Part shown: piece after piece, positions 46,151 through 55,481 of the stretch
How the letters are laid out: each line of letters begins with the position of its first letter
How positions within the stretch are numbered: position 1 is the first letter of the stretch
From: UBA1715 sp964346725
GTDB taxonomy: Bacteria > Bacteroidota > Bacteroidia > Bacteroidales > UBA1715
Length of the DNA: 64,000 nt
Assembly (NCBI GenBank): GCA_964346725.1
Contig: CAYFVM010000002.1
Span: 109,600-173,599, forward strand
Direction of reading: 5' to 3'
Notes under the pieces: model-generated
What the model was told of the DNA's origin: nothing
Seen by the model: the letters and a program-made list of their open reading frames with translations, nothing else
Databases searched by the model: none
Position numbers and translations under genes: made by a program

Positions 46151-46158
46151 TACTTTTG
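46151..46158 (+). promoter_or_regulatory. -7 element upstream of the SNF2 helicase gene
   Basis: TACTTTTG fits TAnnTTTG and ends 16 bases before the ATG at 46175. No clear -33 TTG at the usual spacing. It supports the ATG at 46175 over an in-frame TTG at 46067. Confidence 0.5.
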
Positions 46159-46174
46159 TTTCTTGCAAAGTTTG

Positions 46175-49084
46175 ATGGAATTTCAATTCGCGTTAATATT
46201 ACAAGAAACTGACTCTTTAGGTTGGATATTGTCTTCTTTCGAAATCATGAAGGAGGAGGGAAGATTGTTTTTTCAAATATCAGAATATTTAACTCCCGAA
46301 ACCAATAAGAAATATTTAGCACCTCATGAGAAAAAAATTGTAGACCTTTTGGCAAATTGTGAGGAAAGTGCCTTATATCAGCGTTATAATTCCAATCCGA
46401 AAGAAGCAGCTACGGTAAAGAAGTTGGTGCATAAAAAAGACGAACTCAAGGAATTCCTTTTTAAAATTAAGGAACGCGACAAACGTTTGCCCGACAAGGA
46501 CAAACATTTTGATAACATTATTCGTCCGTACGTTGAAAAGAACTTGGCTGAGGCATTTTTGCTTGCTCGAAAACATAATGTTCCTATTTATAATAAAGTA
46601 GTAGGAGCAAATTTCTATCCTGAAGATAAAGTTGATGTCTGCGAAAAAGATCCAGACGTGACGTTTTTGTTCAATAAACAGCCTAACGGATTGGAGCGTG
46701 GCGTGAGAATCATGATTGGCTCTGAACAATTAAGTTTGTTCAAACAACCATACGTGGTTTTGTCAAATTCGCCGAGTGTTATCAAAATTGGCAGAAAGTT
46801 TTATCATTTCCCCAATATTGACGCAAGCAAACTCCAAATTTATTTTTCTGTTGAAAAACCACTAACAAGCCCGTCGTACTTGCAACAAATGTTCGATGGA
46901 TTTGTTCTCAATTGTATACGAAATTATAAAGTTGCGGTAAAGGGTTTTGACCTCGTTGATGAGTGCATAAAACCGGTGATTTCAGCCAGCGTGATACGAA
47001 ATACCAAGGGATTTGCGAATATTGAATTTGTGTATGGATACAAATCATGGCAGTTTTCCGACTTAAATACGGCTCGCGATTTTGAGGTCGATTATAAATG
47101 GATAGGCGGAAACGCTCGCTATACACGATTGCAGCGCAATAAAGTCTTTGAACAAATGTTTGTGGCCGACATAACCGAAGCCGGTTTGGTCGAAGAAAAT
47201 GGTTTGTGGCACATTGCAAATTCTGAAGGAGACGATTATTTTGAGCTCTTGCAATGGATTCAAACCAATAAGCAACTGCTTGAGACATATAAAGTTGAGG
47301 TCTTTACCGAATCAGAACAGAAGATTCAAAATTTGCAGGCAAAGTTGGAAATGGAAGTGCATTCCGATTCCATAGACTGGTTTGACGTGCATGCTGTGAT
47401 TATTTTTGGAGAATATAAAATACCGTTTAAAAAACTGAGAAAGAATATTTTAAACGAAGATCCGGTTGTGCAATTGCCTAATAATCAAATAGGTATTATC
47501 CCGACAGAGTGGTTCTCTAAGTACAAAGAATTGTTTCTTTTTTCTTCTAAAAATGGAAATCAGGATTATTTCTCGGTTCGCTTGGTGCATTACAAAACAA
47601 TACAGCGTTTGCCTGTAAAATTCTCTGATGCGTTGAAAACCAGATTGTTGCATATAGAAACGAATGGTTTAAAAGACAATGAAGTTCCTACTGAAATAAA
47701 TGCTCAATTGCGTCCGTATCAGGTGGAAGGCTATCGCTGGCTATGCTTTTTGAATGCAAACAATTTTGGTGGTTGCTTGGCTGATGATATGGGTTTGGGG
47801 AAAACCTTGCAAACCATTGCACTTATTCAAAAGGTGTTGAACAATCAAAAAGAATTGGGACAACATAAGCCAAGTTTGATTGTATCACCGGCATCTATTG
47901 TTTACAACTGGTTTAATGAGTTTGAGAAATTTGCACCATCAATCAAGGTGTTTAAATACATTGGAAATGAGCGAAATCGTGAGTTTTCGTATTTCGATAA
48001 CTACGATGTAATATTGACAACCTACGGTTTGTTGCGTAACGACATTAGCAGTTTTGAAAAATACCAATTTTACTATATCGTACTTGACGAAAGTCAAATG
48101 ATAAAAAACCCTGGCTCTAAAATATACAGTAGCGTACTTAAATTGCAGTCAGATAGGAAGTTACTGCTTACCGGAACTCCAATAGAGAATACCCTGATAG
48201 ATTTGTGGACGCAATTGAATTTTGTGAATCGTGATATGTTGGGGAGCTTGAAATTCTTCAAGGACTATTTTGTGAAAGGTATTGAGCGTCAAGATGAAAA
48301 CATTGCGACGCAACTTCGAAGAATTATAAAACCATTCATTTTTAGACGAGAAAAACAAGAGGTTGCAAATGATTTACCACCCTTGACAGAACAGGTTCGT
48401 TATTGTAAAATGTCAGAACCTCAAAGAAAATTATATGAAAGCGAAAAGTCGAAGGTTCGCAATATGATTTTTGAGTCAATAGAGCAGGAAACGTTCCAAA
48501 AAACTACCATAAATGTCTTGCAGGCATTGATGCGATTGCGATTGTTGGCGAATCATCCGCAATTGGCACAAGGCATGCACGGAAGTTCTGGAAAATTTGA
48601 TGAGGTTTTGCGTATGTTGCCTAATATTATTCACCATCATAAGGTGTTAATATTCTCATCTTTTGTTCGCCATTTAGATTTATTTAAAGAGCATTTTAAG
48701 AAAGACGGTTTAAAATATGCGTATTTGGTTGGAAGTACATCCAATCGTGAAGAAGTAATCCGAAAATTCCAGGAAGATGAAGATTGTAAATTGTTTTTAA
48801 TATCAATAAAAGCCGGAGGCGTTGGTTTGAATCTCACGCAAGCCGATTACGTTTTCATCCTTGATCCATGGTGGAATCCGGCGGTCGAAAGTCAGGCTGT
48901 TAGCCGTGCACACCGTATAGGGCAGACCAATAATGTGACCGTATATCGATTTATTTCTGAAAATACCATTGAGGAAAAAATTCAAAAGTTGCAACAACGA
49001 AAGACAATGCTAGTTTCGAGCTTTGTTCCCGATGAACATACCATTCCTTTTTCGCAAGAAGAAATTTCATATTTAGTAGAGTAG
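46175..49084 (+). CDS. SNF2-family DEAD/DEAH-like helicase
   Basis: A 969-residue SWI2/SNF2 ATPase. The N-terminal half is a variable domain, followed by the ATPase core: GGCLADDMGLGKTLQTIALI (motif I), VLDESQMIKN (DESQ in place of DEAH), LLTGTPIENTLIDLW (motif III), and in lobe 2 SIKAGGVGLNLTQADYVFIL and QAVSRAHRIGQTN (motifs V and VI). These are DNA translocases; in this stand-alone bacterial type (HepA/RapA-like SNF2) the partner is unknown. No methylase or restriction gene is adjacent, so I do not call it a defence system. Confidence 0.93.
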   Translation: MEFQFALILQETDSLGWILSSFEIMKEEGRLFFQISEYLTPETNKKYLAPHEKKIVDLLANCEESALYQRYNSNPKEAATVKKLVHKKDELKEFLFKIKERDKRLPDKDKHFDNIIRPYVEKNLAEAFLLARKHNVPIYNKVVGANFYPEDKVDVCEKDPDVTFLFNKQPNGLERGVRIMIGSEQLSLFKQPYVVLSNSPSVIKIGRKFYHFPNIDASKLQIYFSVEKPLTSPSYLQQMFDGFVLNCIRNYKVAVKGFDLVDECIKPVISASVIRNTKGFANIEFVYGYKSWQFSDLNTARDFEVDYKWIGGNARYTRLQRNKVFEQMFVADITEAGLVEENGLWHIANSEGDDYFELLQWIQTNKQLLETYKVEVFTESEQKIQNLQAKLEMEVHSDSIDWFDVHAVIIFGEYKIPFKKLRKNILNEDPVVQLPNNQIGIIPTEWFSKYKELFLFSSKNGNQDYFSVRLVHYKTIQRLPVKFSDALKTRLLHIETNGLKDNEVPTEINAQLRPYQVEGYRWLCFLNANNFGGCLADDMGLGKTLQTIALIQKVLNNQKELGQHKPSLIVSPASIVYNWFNEFEKFAPSIKVFKYIGNERNREFSYFDNYDVILTTYGLLRNDISSFEKYQFYYIVLDESQMIKNPGSKIYSSVLKLQSDRKLLLTGTPIENTLIDLWTQLNFVNRDMLGSLKFFKDYFVKGIERQDENIATQLRRIIKPFIFRREKQEVANDLPPLTEQVRYCKMSEPQRKLYESEKSKVRNMIFESIEQETFQKTTINVLQALMRLRLLANHPQLAQGMHGSSGKFDEVLRMLPNIIHHHKVLIFSSFVRHLDLFKEHFKKDGLKYAYLVGSTSNREEVIRKFQEDEDCKLFLISIKAGGVGLNLTQADYVFILDPWWNPAVESQAVSRAHRIGQTNNVTVYRFISENTIEEKIQKLQQRKTMLVSSFVPDEHTIPFSQEEISYLVE

Positions 49085-49205
49085 TTGATAACTTGTATAT
49101 GCATCAAAAGAATTTAGATGTATAAAGGGTTCTCTGCTTTTGCAAAATGTTTGCAATTTGTTTAAAAGTTGTTTATATTGCACAGAATTTCTTATGTTAG
49201 GTGAA

Positions 49206-51191
49206 ATGAAAAAATGGTTTGCTTGTTTTTTTCTCATATTGGTAGGTTTGTGTGAACCGTTAGGGCTTTATGCGCAGATAGATTCTGCGAGAATTGCTCA
49301 AAAAGCTCGCCATCTTCCATTATGGAAAACGCAGGATGTAAAAAAGCTAGCCGATGCTCTTTCAAAAGATTGTGAAACCGATGAAGAAACCGTTTTTGCA
49401 TTTTCTTATTGGATTTGTAAAAATATTCGTTTTGATTATCTAGAATATGAGAAACGTCGTGCTGAAAATAAATCAATCAAAAAGATACTACGTACTCGCA
49501 AAGCGCTATCCGATGGGTATTCAAAATTGTTCGTTGAATTGTGTGATGCACAAAATATACCTGCTATATACGTGCCGGGGTATATAAAAGATTACGACTA
49601 TATGCCGGGCGATACTTTGTATCGGGCTGAATATGCTTGGGCTATTGTTATGCTTTCAGGAAAGTGGTACATTATGGATTTAACGGCAGCTTCCTGTAAA
49701 ATAATCGCAGCGGTAAATCCTCTTTCTCCTATATTTTGGGCGTTGTTACGTATTCCATATGCATCTCATTTAAAGGCAGTCAAAAGTTACGATCCACAAT
49801 ATTTATATATCGATCCTGCCGAAAATCTTTTTCGACTTATTCCTATTTCCGATATGTTTCAGTTGATGCAATATCCTATGCCAATGTCATCATATATGAT
49901 GAGCGATTCACTCATACATTCGTATTTGGCAAGGTATCCGGAAAAAAATGAACAAAACGAAAAGTTATTGAATTTTAGCGATTTGCCTCAAGCTCAAAAA
50001 ATGATAATGCTTATAGATGAATGTAAAAAACAAAATCCAGTAAATCATTATGCTCAAGGATTATATTATTATTATATATTGAAGGATTTCTACAAGTCAT
50101 ATTATATAGCTGAAAAAGGGAAAATATTTGCTCCATTGGAGGAGTTAGAAAAAGCATTAGAGTATACAAGAACGGCAAATACTCTTTTTCAAACCGCAGC
50201 GAAAAATAACGATAAGGAATTTTCGGCCAAAGAGGTCAAAAGTGAATATTGGAGATATAATCTTATAGAATCAAATAAGGTGCTTTCTTCTAGTTTGTCT
50301 TTACAAATTAAAGTAAACCAGCAGCAAGTTCGTTCTGTTGCAATGGTAAATGCAGAAGAAAAAAAGATACAATCTTACATCGAAAAATACCAAGATAAGT
50401 ATGCTTTGCGTGATATTTTTGATTTGCCTCGTCCTATGGTTCAAAATAGTGATAACAAAAAAGAAGGTGAAGCATTGTTGGCTGATAGCAAAGTCGCTCT
50501 TGTCCGAAGTCAATATTATTTGCAAGAATATGACTCTTTGTTAGTAGGATTAGGAAAATCAAGCATGGATTCTTCCTATGAACAACAACAAAAGGTTTCA
50601 AAACTATGTAACGTTGAATTAGCAAGCCTTTCACGTTATTTGGATAGAAAGGAAAATAACTTGTCATTGGTGTATTATTCTGATAAATATGTGTTCAAAC
50701 GCGGATATTTTAAGGCTTTCGAAAAAGTGGGAAATATCAATGAGTCGTTTACCGATCCCTTGGTTGATTTGATGGTAGAGCGCGAGCCTCAAATGTTTCA
50801 AATGATTCAAAATTACATAACTGAAGTTTCTTCAGCATTGAGTCTATTGAAATCGGCAAAAATTAAATTGTCAAACGACTATGGTGAGGATGATTTATAT
50901 GAAAAAACGGCCTTAGCATTTAATGATCAGTTGAGAAAATTTTCAAGCCAAATGTCTGATATGGCCAAATATAATGAGGATTTGACTTCTTGTCTGGAGA
51001 ATGACGTGACTATATATCAAGATATCGTGAAAATGTTACAAAATGATAATTCAATGGAAAATCGTCGTCATAAGGAATATACGGATTATCGTAAAAGTAT
51101 CAAACAAGCTGAAAATGACAAGATTAGATATTACCAAGAAGTGATTAAAGGGTATCAAAAACTCATAAGTAAAGCAATAAATGGGAAATAG
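49206..51191 (+). CDS. Secreted transglutaminase-like protein lacking catalytic Cys and His
   Basis: A 661-residue protein with a signal peptide (MKKWFACFFLILVGLCEPLG, ending near YAQ at 22-24). Residues about 45-165 look like a bacterial transglutaminase-like domain (AFSYWICKNIRFDY, KALSDGYSKLFVEL, EYAWAIVMLSGKWYIMDLT). In place of the usual GvCxGY cysteine is S102, and in place of the HAW histidine is Y143; only D158 is kept. The rest is helical, with coiled-coil-like stretches. I use the ATG at 49206, where the signal peptide begins, not the TTG at 49140. Confidence 0.8.
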   Translation: MKKWFACFFLILVGLCEPLGLYAQIDSARIAQKARHLPLWKTQDVKKLADALSKDCETDEETVFAFSYWICKNIRFDYLEYEKRRAENKSIKKILRTRKALSDGYSKLFVELCDAQNIPAIYVPGYIKDYDYMPGDTLYRAEYAWAIVMLSGKWYIMDLTAASCKIIAAVNPLSPIFWALLRIPYASHLKAVKSYDPQYLYIDPAENLFRLIPISDMFQLMQYPMPMSSYMMSDSLIHSYLARYPEKNEQNEKLLNFSDLPQAQKMIMLIDECKKQNPVNHYAQGLYYYYILKDFYKSYYIAEKGKIFAPLEELEKALEYTRTANTLFQTAAKNNDKEFSAKEVKSEYWRYNLIESNKVLSSSLSLQIKVNQQQVRSVAMVNAEEKKIQSYIEKYQDKYALRDIFDLPRPMVQNSDNKKEGEALLADSKVALVRSQYYLQEYDSLLVGLGKSSMDSSYEQQQKVSKLCNVELASLSRYLDRKENNLSLVYYSDKYVFKRGYFKAFEKVGNINESFTDPLVDLMVEREPQMFQMIQNYITEVSSALSLLKSAKIKLSNDYGEDDLYEKTALAFNDQLRKFSSQMSDMAKYNEDLTSCLENDVTIYQDIVKMLQNDNSMENRRHKEYTDYRKSIKQAENDKIRYYQEVIKGYQKLISKAINGK

Positions 51192-51259
51192 AGTTGAGAA
51201 AAGCATACTAACTCTTGCGAAGCACTGAGATTTATTTTTTTAGCATAAAATTAATTAGA

Positions 51260-51945
51260 ATGAAAAAACATTTATTACAATTAATTTTTTTATTAATCGC
51301 TTTTGTTTCTATGTCGCAATCTTCGCGTTTTGTATTCTTGTCGAGTGGATTTAGTTTTTTAACCGATGTAAATATGAGAGAGCCCAATTGGAATGACACT
51401 GTAATAAATGATGAGGGGGAAAAGGGCGAGACGCTCCAAACATTACAATGGAATTTTGTGAGTCTCATGTTTTCAACTCGATTTATGTTGATACCTATAA
51501 CTTTAAATTCTTCTTGATCAGTTTCGGCTACGCCAACAATACATTTTGGTGCAATATATTCAACCGAAGGTTTGGGATCACGATATGGTACGAACGTTAC
51601 TGTGCCGATGTTTTTAGAATTAAATATAGGAGCTGCGTCTCGGCATGTGGCTTCAAAAGATTGGGGATTTGTAATAGGTAGATGTGCTGAATATTGCTAT
51701 TCTCCGCTGGCTTCATACGATTTATCTAACATGAATTATACCAACAAACAGTTCCAAAAATCATGGTGGCAATCAATGGTAAAAATAGGTTTTCGCTATT
51801 GGTCGAAAAAAATAAAGAGAAAGAAGTCATTTTAAAGGTTGGATTTGGTGAAAAACACGAAGATTTTTATACCTTTGGCAAGTTGATAAAACAATATAAA
51901 CCTATACATGTTGGTGTATCATTTTTAAAAATAATAAATTATTAA
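51260..51945 (+). pseudogene. Broken paralogue of the next outer-membrane gene
   Basis: From ATG at 51260 a signal peptide and a short N-terminal part read to an in-frame TGA at 51515-51517. The same frame then continues with clear similarity to the intact gene 51982-52728: VSATPTIHFG vs SIATRPNISFG, VPMFLELNIGAAS vs LPFTFDINSGAAA, SWWQSMVKIGFRYW vs SWWQPVAVVGVKFF. A second lesion lies at the seven-A run 51806-51812: adding one A would join to the frame ending VGVSFLKIINY, which matches the paralogue end TISFLQYINY. Two lesions make a pseudogene most likely; sequencing error or expression by recoding are alternatives. Confidence 0.8.
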
Positions 51946-51981
51946 AAAAAGGATAGTAAGTTTTACAAAATTGGGAAATAT

Positions 51982-52728
51982 ATGAAACATTTTATTCAAT
52001 TATTGATTTGTTCGTTGGTTATTACATCAACTGCATTAGCTGGCGGTGGCAACGGTCTTGCAAGTAAATTGTTCTTTCAACTTGGCGGAACCATTGGTGC
52101 TGATGTGATGCGTTACGAAGGTGTTTTTTGTAAAGACAACTCAGCAACAAATATTGCACCAATTCCTTTTGCGGCTACCAATGTGAATTATGCAACATTA
52201 ATGGGAGTTGGCCGAGTTAATTTCTTGGAAGTATCCAACAACCTATCTTTCTCAATAGCTACGAGACCAAATATTAGTTTTGGTCGTGCATATGGTGATG
52301 GCGGTGGAACTACTAGTATGATTCGTTTACCATTTACATTTGATATTAATTCTGGTGCGGCTGCAACTGTTTCTACTCGAGCAAAAACAGGATTCTCTTT
52401 TGGTGTAGGTGCTGAGTTTATTAAATATCCATTAGGAAACGCAGTTGATGTTGCAGCTGAAAAAGGAAATTTTGGAGACAATACTGGTCGTTATGTTAAC
52501 ATGAAAGCTTCTTGGTGGCAGCCTGTTGCTGTAGTTGGAGTTAAATTTTTTGGCAAACATTATCTTTGTAGAGAGTTGAATTTTAAAGCCTCTTTTTGTT
52601 CAATGGGAGAACTTCAAAATCAAACTACAATAGACGACATAGCTAAAGGTCAGTCTTTGTATGGTACAGTGTATGATTGGAAAAGTGTTGGTTTAACCAT
52701 TTCATTCTTACAATACATTAACTATTAA
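51982..52728 (+). CDS. Outer-membrane beta-barrel-like protein, unknown
   Basis: A 248-residue protein with a signal peptide (MKHFIQLLICSLVITSTALA, cleavage near AG). The rest alternates glycine and hydrophobic residues (LFFQLGGTIGADVMRY, TGFSFGVGAEFIKYPLG, QPVAVVGVKFFGKHY, VGLTISFLQYINY), as in a small outer-membrane barrel. It is the intact member of a tandem pair with the broken gene 37 bases upstream, and is followed by a terminator. Confidence 0.78.
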   Translation: MKHFIQLLICSLVITSTALAGGGNGLASKLFFQLGGTIGADVMRYEGVFCKDNSATNIAPIPFAATNVNYATLMGVGRVNFLEVSNNLSFSIATRPNISFGRAYGDGGGTTSMIRLPFTFDINSGAAATVSTRAKTGFSFGVGAEFIKYPLGNAVDVAAEKGNFGDNTGRYVNMKASWWQPVAVVGVKFFGKHYLCRELNFKASFCSMGELQNQTTIDDIAKGQSLYGTVYDWKSVGLTISFLQYINY

Positions 52729-52750
52729 TACAATATTTAAACTAATATAA

Positions 52751-52777
52751 ATGCTGAGTTAACGCTCGGCATTTTTT
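52751..52777 (+). terminator. Terminator after the intact barrel gene
   Basis: ATGCTGAG and CTCGGCAT pair as an 8-bp stem (one G-U pair) around a 6-base loop, followed by six T. It lies 22 bases after the stop and 6 bases before the aminotransferase start. Confidence 0.85.
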
Positions 52778-52783
52778 GTATAT

Positions 52784-54100
52784 ATGAATACGTTTTCTTT
52801 ATCGGAATTTGGGAAAAAATCGTTGGTTTCGTCTCCTATAAATCAAATGACGGCATCGTTTTCAAAAGATTTTAGACAAGGTGTTGATATTAATTTAGGT
52901 GTGGGATATGTAAACGATGAAACTATTCCCCATGAAAAGTTACTGCAATCTCTGCAGTATGTATTGGACCACACTAAGCTATACAAAAATGTGCTAAATT
53001 ATGGTTCCGCTGAAGGTTCTGCTAACTTAATACAGGCACTTCGGAATTATTACATTAAAAATAACATTGGAGCTATTCCTGCGTCTATATTAAAGAAAAA
53101 GAAGTTTTGTATTGGTGCCAATGGTGCTACAAGTATATTGGATGCCTTTGCCGCGATTATGCCCAAAGGAATTGTAATTACCACCGATCCAAATTATTAC
53201 ATATATACAGAAACCTTGGTCCGTAATGGATTTACATTGTGTGCAATTCCTGAAGATTCAAACGGTATGCGTATTGATGTGCTAAAACAAAAGCTTACAG
53301 AAATAGACGTAACAAACATTAGTTTCGTGTATATAGTAACAGTAAATAATCCTTCTTCCATCATTTTGCCGAATGATCGTAGAGAAGCCGTAGTATCAAT
53401 AATAACAGATTTATCGCATCGAATAGGTCGAAAGATTCCAATTATTTTTGATAAAGCATATGAAGATATTATTTTTGACACTACCATACAACCACCTGTC
53501 TCCGGTTTAGTATACGATAAACAGGGACTTGTGATAGAGCTAGGAACACTGTCAAAAATTATCGCTCCAGCTTTGCGCATTGGATACGCTATAGGCGAAG
53601 ATTCTGATTTAATGCAGTCGTTGATACAAAAAACCAGCGATATCGGTTTTAGCGCATCACTCATGAATGAAGAAATGGCCGCTCGATTTATTGATGTCTA
53701 TATTGTAGGTCATGCTCGTGAAGTACGACAAGGATATAGAGCAAAAGCAATCCAGTTAAAGGAATTGATAAACAAGCATTTGGGGGAATACCTTTCTCAC
53801 TATTCTGGTGGTCAAGCCGGTTTTTATTTTTACTTGACGTTTGCCAACATCGAGACAGATGTGAAATCAATGTTTTTTCAGTATCTATCTCGAACCACCG
53901 GCAATGAAGATGTTGATGGCATGCCTACTAAAAACCCACGTTTGATATATGTGCCGGGAGAGTTTTGTGTGTCGAAAGACGCACAGCAAACGGGCAAATA
54001 TCAGTTGCGTATTTCCTATGGCTACGAAGATCTTTCCGAGTTAGAGCGTGCAATTATGTTAATGAAAGATGCCGCAGAATATGTATTGGCTCATCGTTAG
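52784..54100 (+). CDS. PLP-dependent class I/II aminotransferase
   Basis: A 438-residue fold-type I enzyme. LNYGSAEGSANLIQALRNYY begins the cofactor domain, GANGATSILDAFAAIMPKG the glycine-rich loop, FDKAYEDIIFD holds the PLP-ring Asp/Tyr, and ELGTLSKIIAPALRIGY the Schiff-base lysine (SK); the C-terminal arginine for the substrate carboxylate is in YQLRISYGY. It resembles the MocR-like/2-aminoadipate aminotransferase group; substrate unknown. Its stop codon overlaps the convergent acyltransferase stop by 4 bases. Confidence 0.88.
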   Translation: MNTFSLSEFGKKSLVSSPINQMTASFSKDFRQGVDINLGVGYVNDETIPHEKLLQSLQYVLDHTKLYKNVLNYGSAEGSANLIQALRNYYIKNNIGAIPASILKKKKFCIGANGATSILDAFAAIMPKGIVITTDPNYYIYTETLVRNGFTLCAIPEDSNGMRIDVLKQKLTEIDVTNISFVYIVTVNNPSSIILPNDRREAVVSIITDLSHRIGRKIPIIFDKAYEDIIFDTTIQPPVSGLVYDKQGLVIELGTLSKIIAPALRIGYAIGEDSDLMQSLIQKTSDIGFSASLMNEEMAARFIDVYIVGHAREVRQGYRAKAIQLKELINKHLGEYLSHYSGGQAGFYFYLTFANIETDVKSMFFQYLSRTTGNEDVDGMPTKNPRLIYVPGEFCVSKDAQQTGKYQLRISYGYEDLSELERAIMLMKDAAEYVLAHR

Positions 54101-55464
54101 TCAATACACGTTGTGTATACGCTTTCTATAGCATCACGTTGCTCTATAAGTTTTTGAACATCTGCATTCTTTGAGGCATACCCATAGTTGAAACGGAATG
54201 CTTGTATTGTTCTTTTCAAAAGCCGAGGGTAGTCAATAAAGATAGTCCAAAGGAAATACACAGAAGCAATCATAAAGAAGACTGTCCACCAAGGTAGCGG
54301 TACGAATACAAGCCAAAGTACAATGTATATGCCATGAATGATTGTTTTAATGAGGGCTCCGCAGACAAACATTATTGAGTTTTTGAACTGAGAATCTTTT
54401 GTGAGAGTCTTTCCTAGTTTTACCATTGCTACATAGTTAATTATGTGAGCTGCGGTGCCTAAGATGAAGAGAGGGAACAGGGCGATTAGTTTCATGCAAT
54501 TCCATATTACCAGGAACGCATCACATCCTTTTGCTTCAACAAGAGTATTAGAATAATCAGTATGTATAAGAGTTTTTTCATATTCATCTACAGCTGGTTT
54601 AATATTAGAAAGGAATGATGGATTTTTTTTAACCTCCTTTTCTATAATCTCAACCGTTTTTTTATCCGCAAGGAAGTCGCATTCTTGTTTGTTCCCTGAG
54701 AAAGAAAATTTTTCTGACGTCTTTTTTCTGCATATTTTGCGAAGGCTTTCAATCGTGTAGTATGTGTCATCGGTTTGCGGAATGTCTATCATTGTTTCTC
54801 GCATACCCTTTTCTATCGCATCTTTAATCTCGTTTTCAGCTATTTGTGGATTTTCTTGGAGTGAATTAAAGAATTGTCGCATAGGAATTGGTTCGCCTAT
54901 CTTAATAAAGATATTCGTACGAATGTCAACGTAATCATCGTAGTATATGCCAATTGGGTTGACATTGATATCCATATCGTAGTTTTTTTTCTCTTCGGCA
55001 AGACAAATAATTCTAGGGATAGCTTTGCGTGTAGGACGAAGTCTGCGGAAGCCCCAGTGGGTACCTTCAGGGAATATTCCTACAAGTTTTTTGTTTGAAA
55101 TAATTTCAACTACTTTTTCAAAGATTATATTATTTTCGCTAAGGTTTTTTACGCCATCACGTTTACGAAAAATTGGTAAAATTTTAAACCAGTGGAGAAT
55201 AGGAATAAGAAACTTCTTTTTGTAAAGATCGGCTCTTGCTAACCATGAAATTTGGCGAAACACGGTGCCACACAAAATTAATGGATCCATTGCCGTATTC
55301 TGGTGGTTTATTGCAAGAATTGTTGGAGTGTTTCTATCAATATTATGTTTGCCAACAATTGTAATGTCATTGTACCATAATTTGAACCATGGAAGAAACC
55401 AAATGTTCCGAATAAAGGTATGCGTGAACGAGAATCTTTCAGGTTTTCCTAGGTCCAATTTCAT
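54097..55464 (-). CDS. PlsC-type glycerophosphate acyltransferase
   Basis: A 455-residue membrane protein. The acyltransferase domain (about 1-200) has NHQNTAMDPLIL, an H-x5-D variant of the usual H-x4-D motif, LPIFRKRDG for motif II and LVGIFPEGTH for motif III. The H-x5-D form is known in the Gpt2-like branch of the family, as I recall. The C-terminal half (about 300-420) has several hydrophobic helices. It probably acylates glycerol 3-phosphate or lysophosphatidate. It is 17 bases downstream of lpxD. Confidence 0.85.
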   Translation of the reverse strand: MKLDLGKPERFSFTHTFIRNIWFLPWFKLWYNDITIVGKHNIDRNTPTILAINHQNTAMDPLILCGTVFRQISWLARADLYKKKFLIPILHWFKILPIFRKRDGVKNLSENNIIFEKVVEIISNKKLVGIFPEGTHWGFRRLRPTRKAIPRIICLAEEKKNYDMDINVNPIGIYYDDYVDIRTNIFIKIGEPIPMRQFFNSLQENPQIAENEIKDAIEKGMRETMIDIPQTDDTYYTIESLRKICRKKTSEKFSFSGNKQECDFLADKKTVEIIEKEVKKNPSFLSNIKPAVDEYEKTLIHTDYSNTLVEAKGCDAFLVIWNCMKLIALFPLFILGTAAHIINYVAMVKLGKTLTKDSQFKNSIMFVCGALIKTIIHGIYIVLWLVFVPLPWWTVFFMIASVYFLWTIFIDYPRLLKRTIQAFRFNYGYASKNADVQKLIEQRDAIESVYTTCID

Positions 55465-55481
55465 AATTGATAAATAATTAA

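Noticed and set aside
51515..51517. In-frame TGA read as a sense codon (alternative genetic code or selenocysteine)
   Set aside because: Other genes here end properly with TGA (uppP at 29078-29080, the glycosyltransferase at 31749-31751), and a second lesion lies downstream, so decay is simpler.
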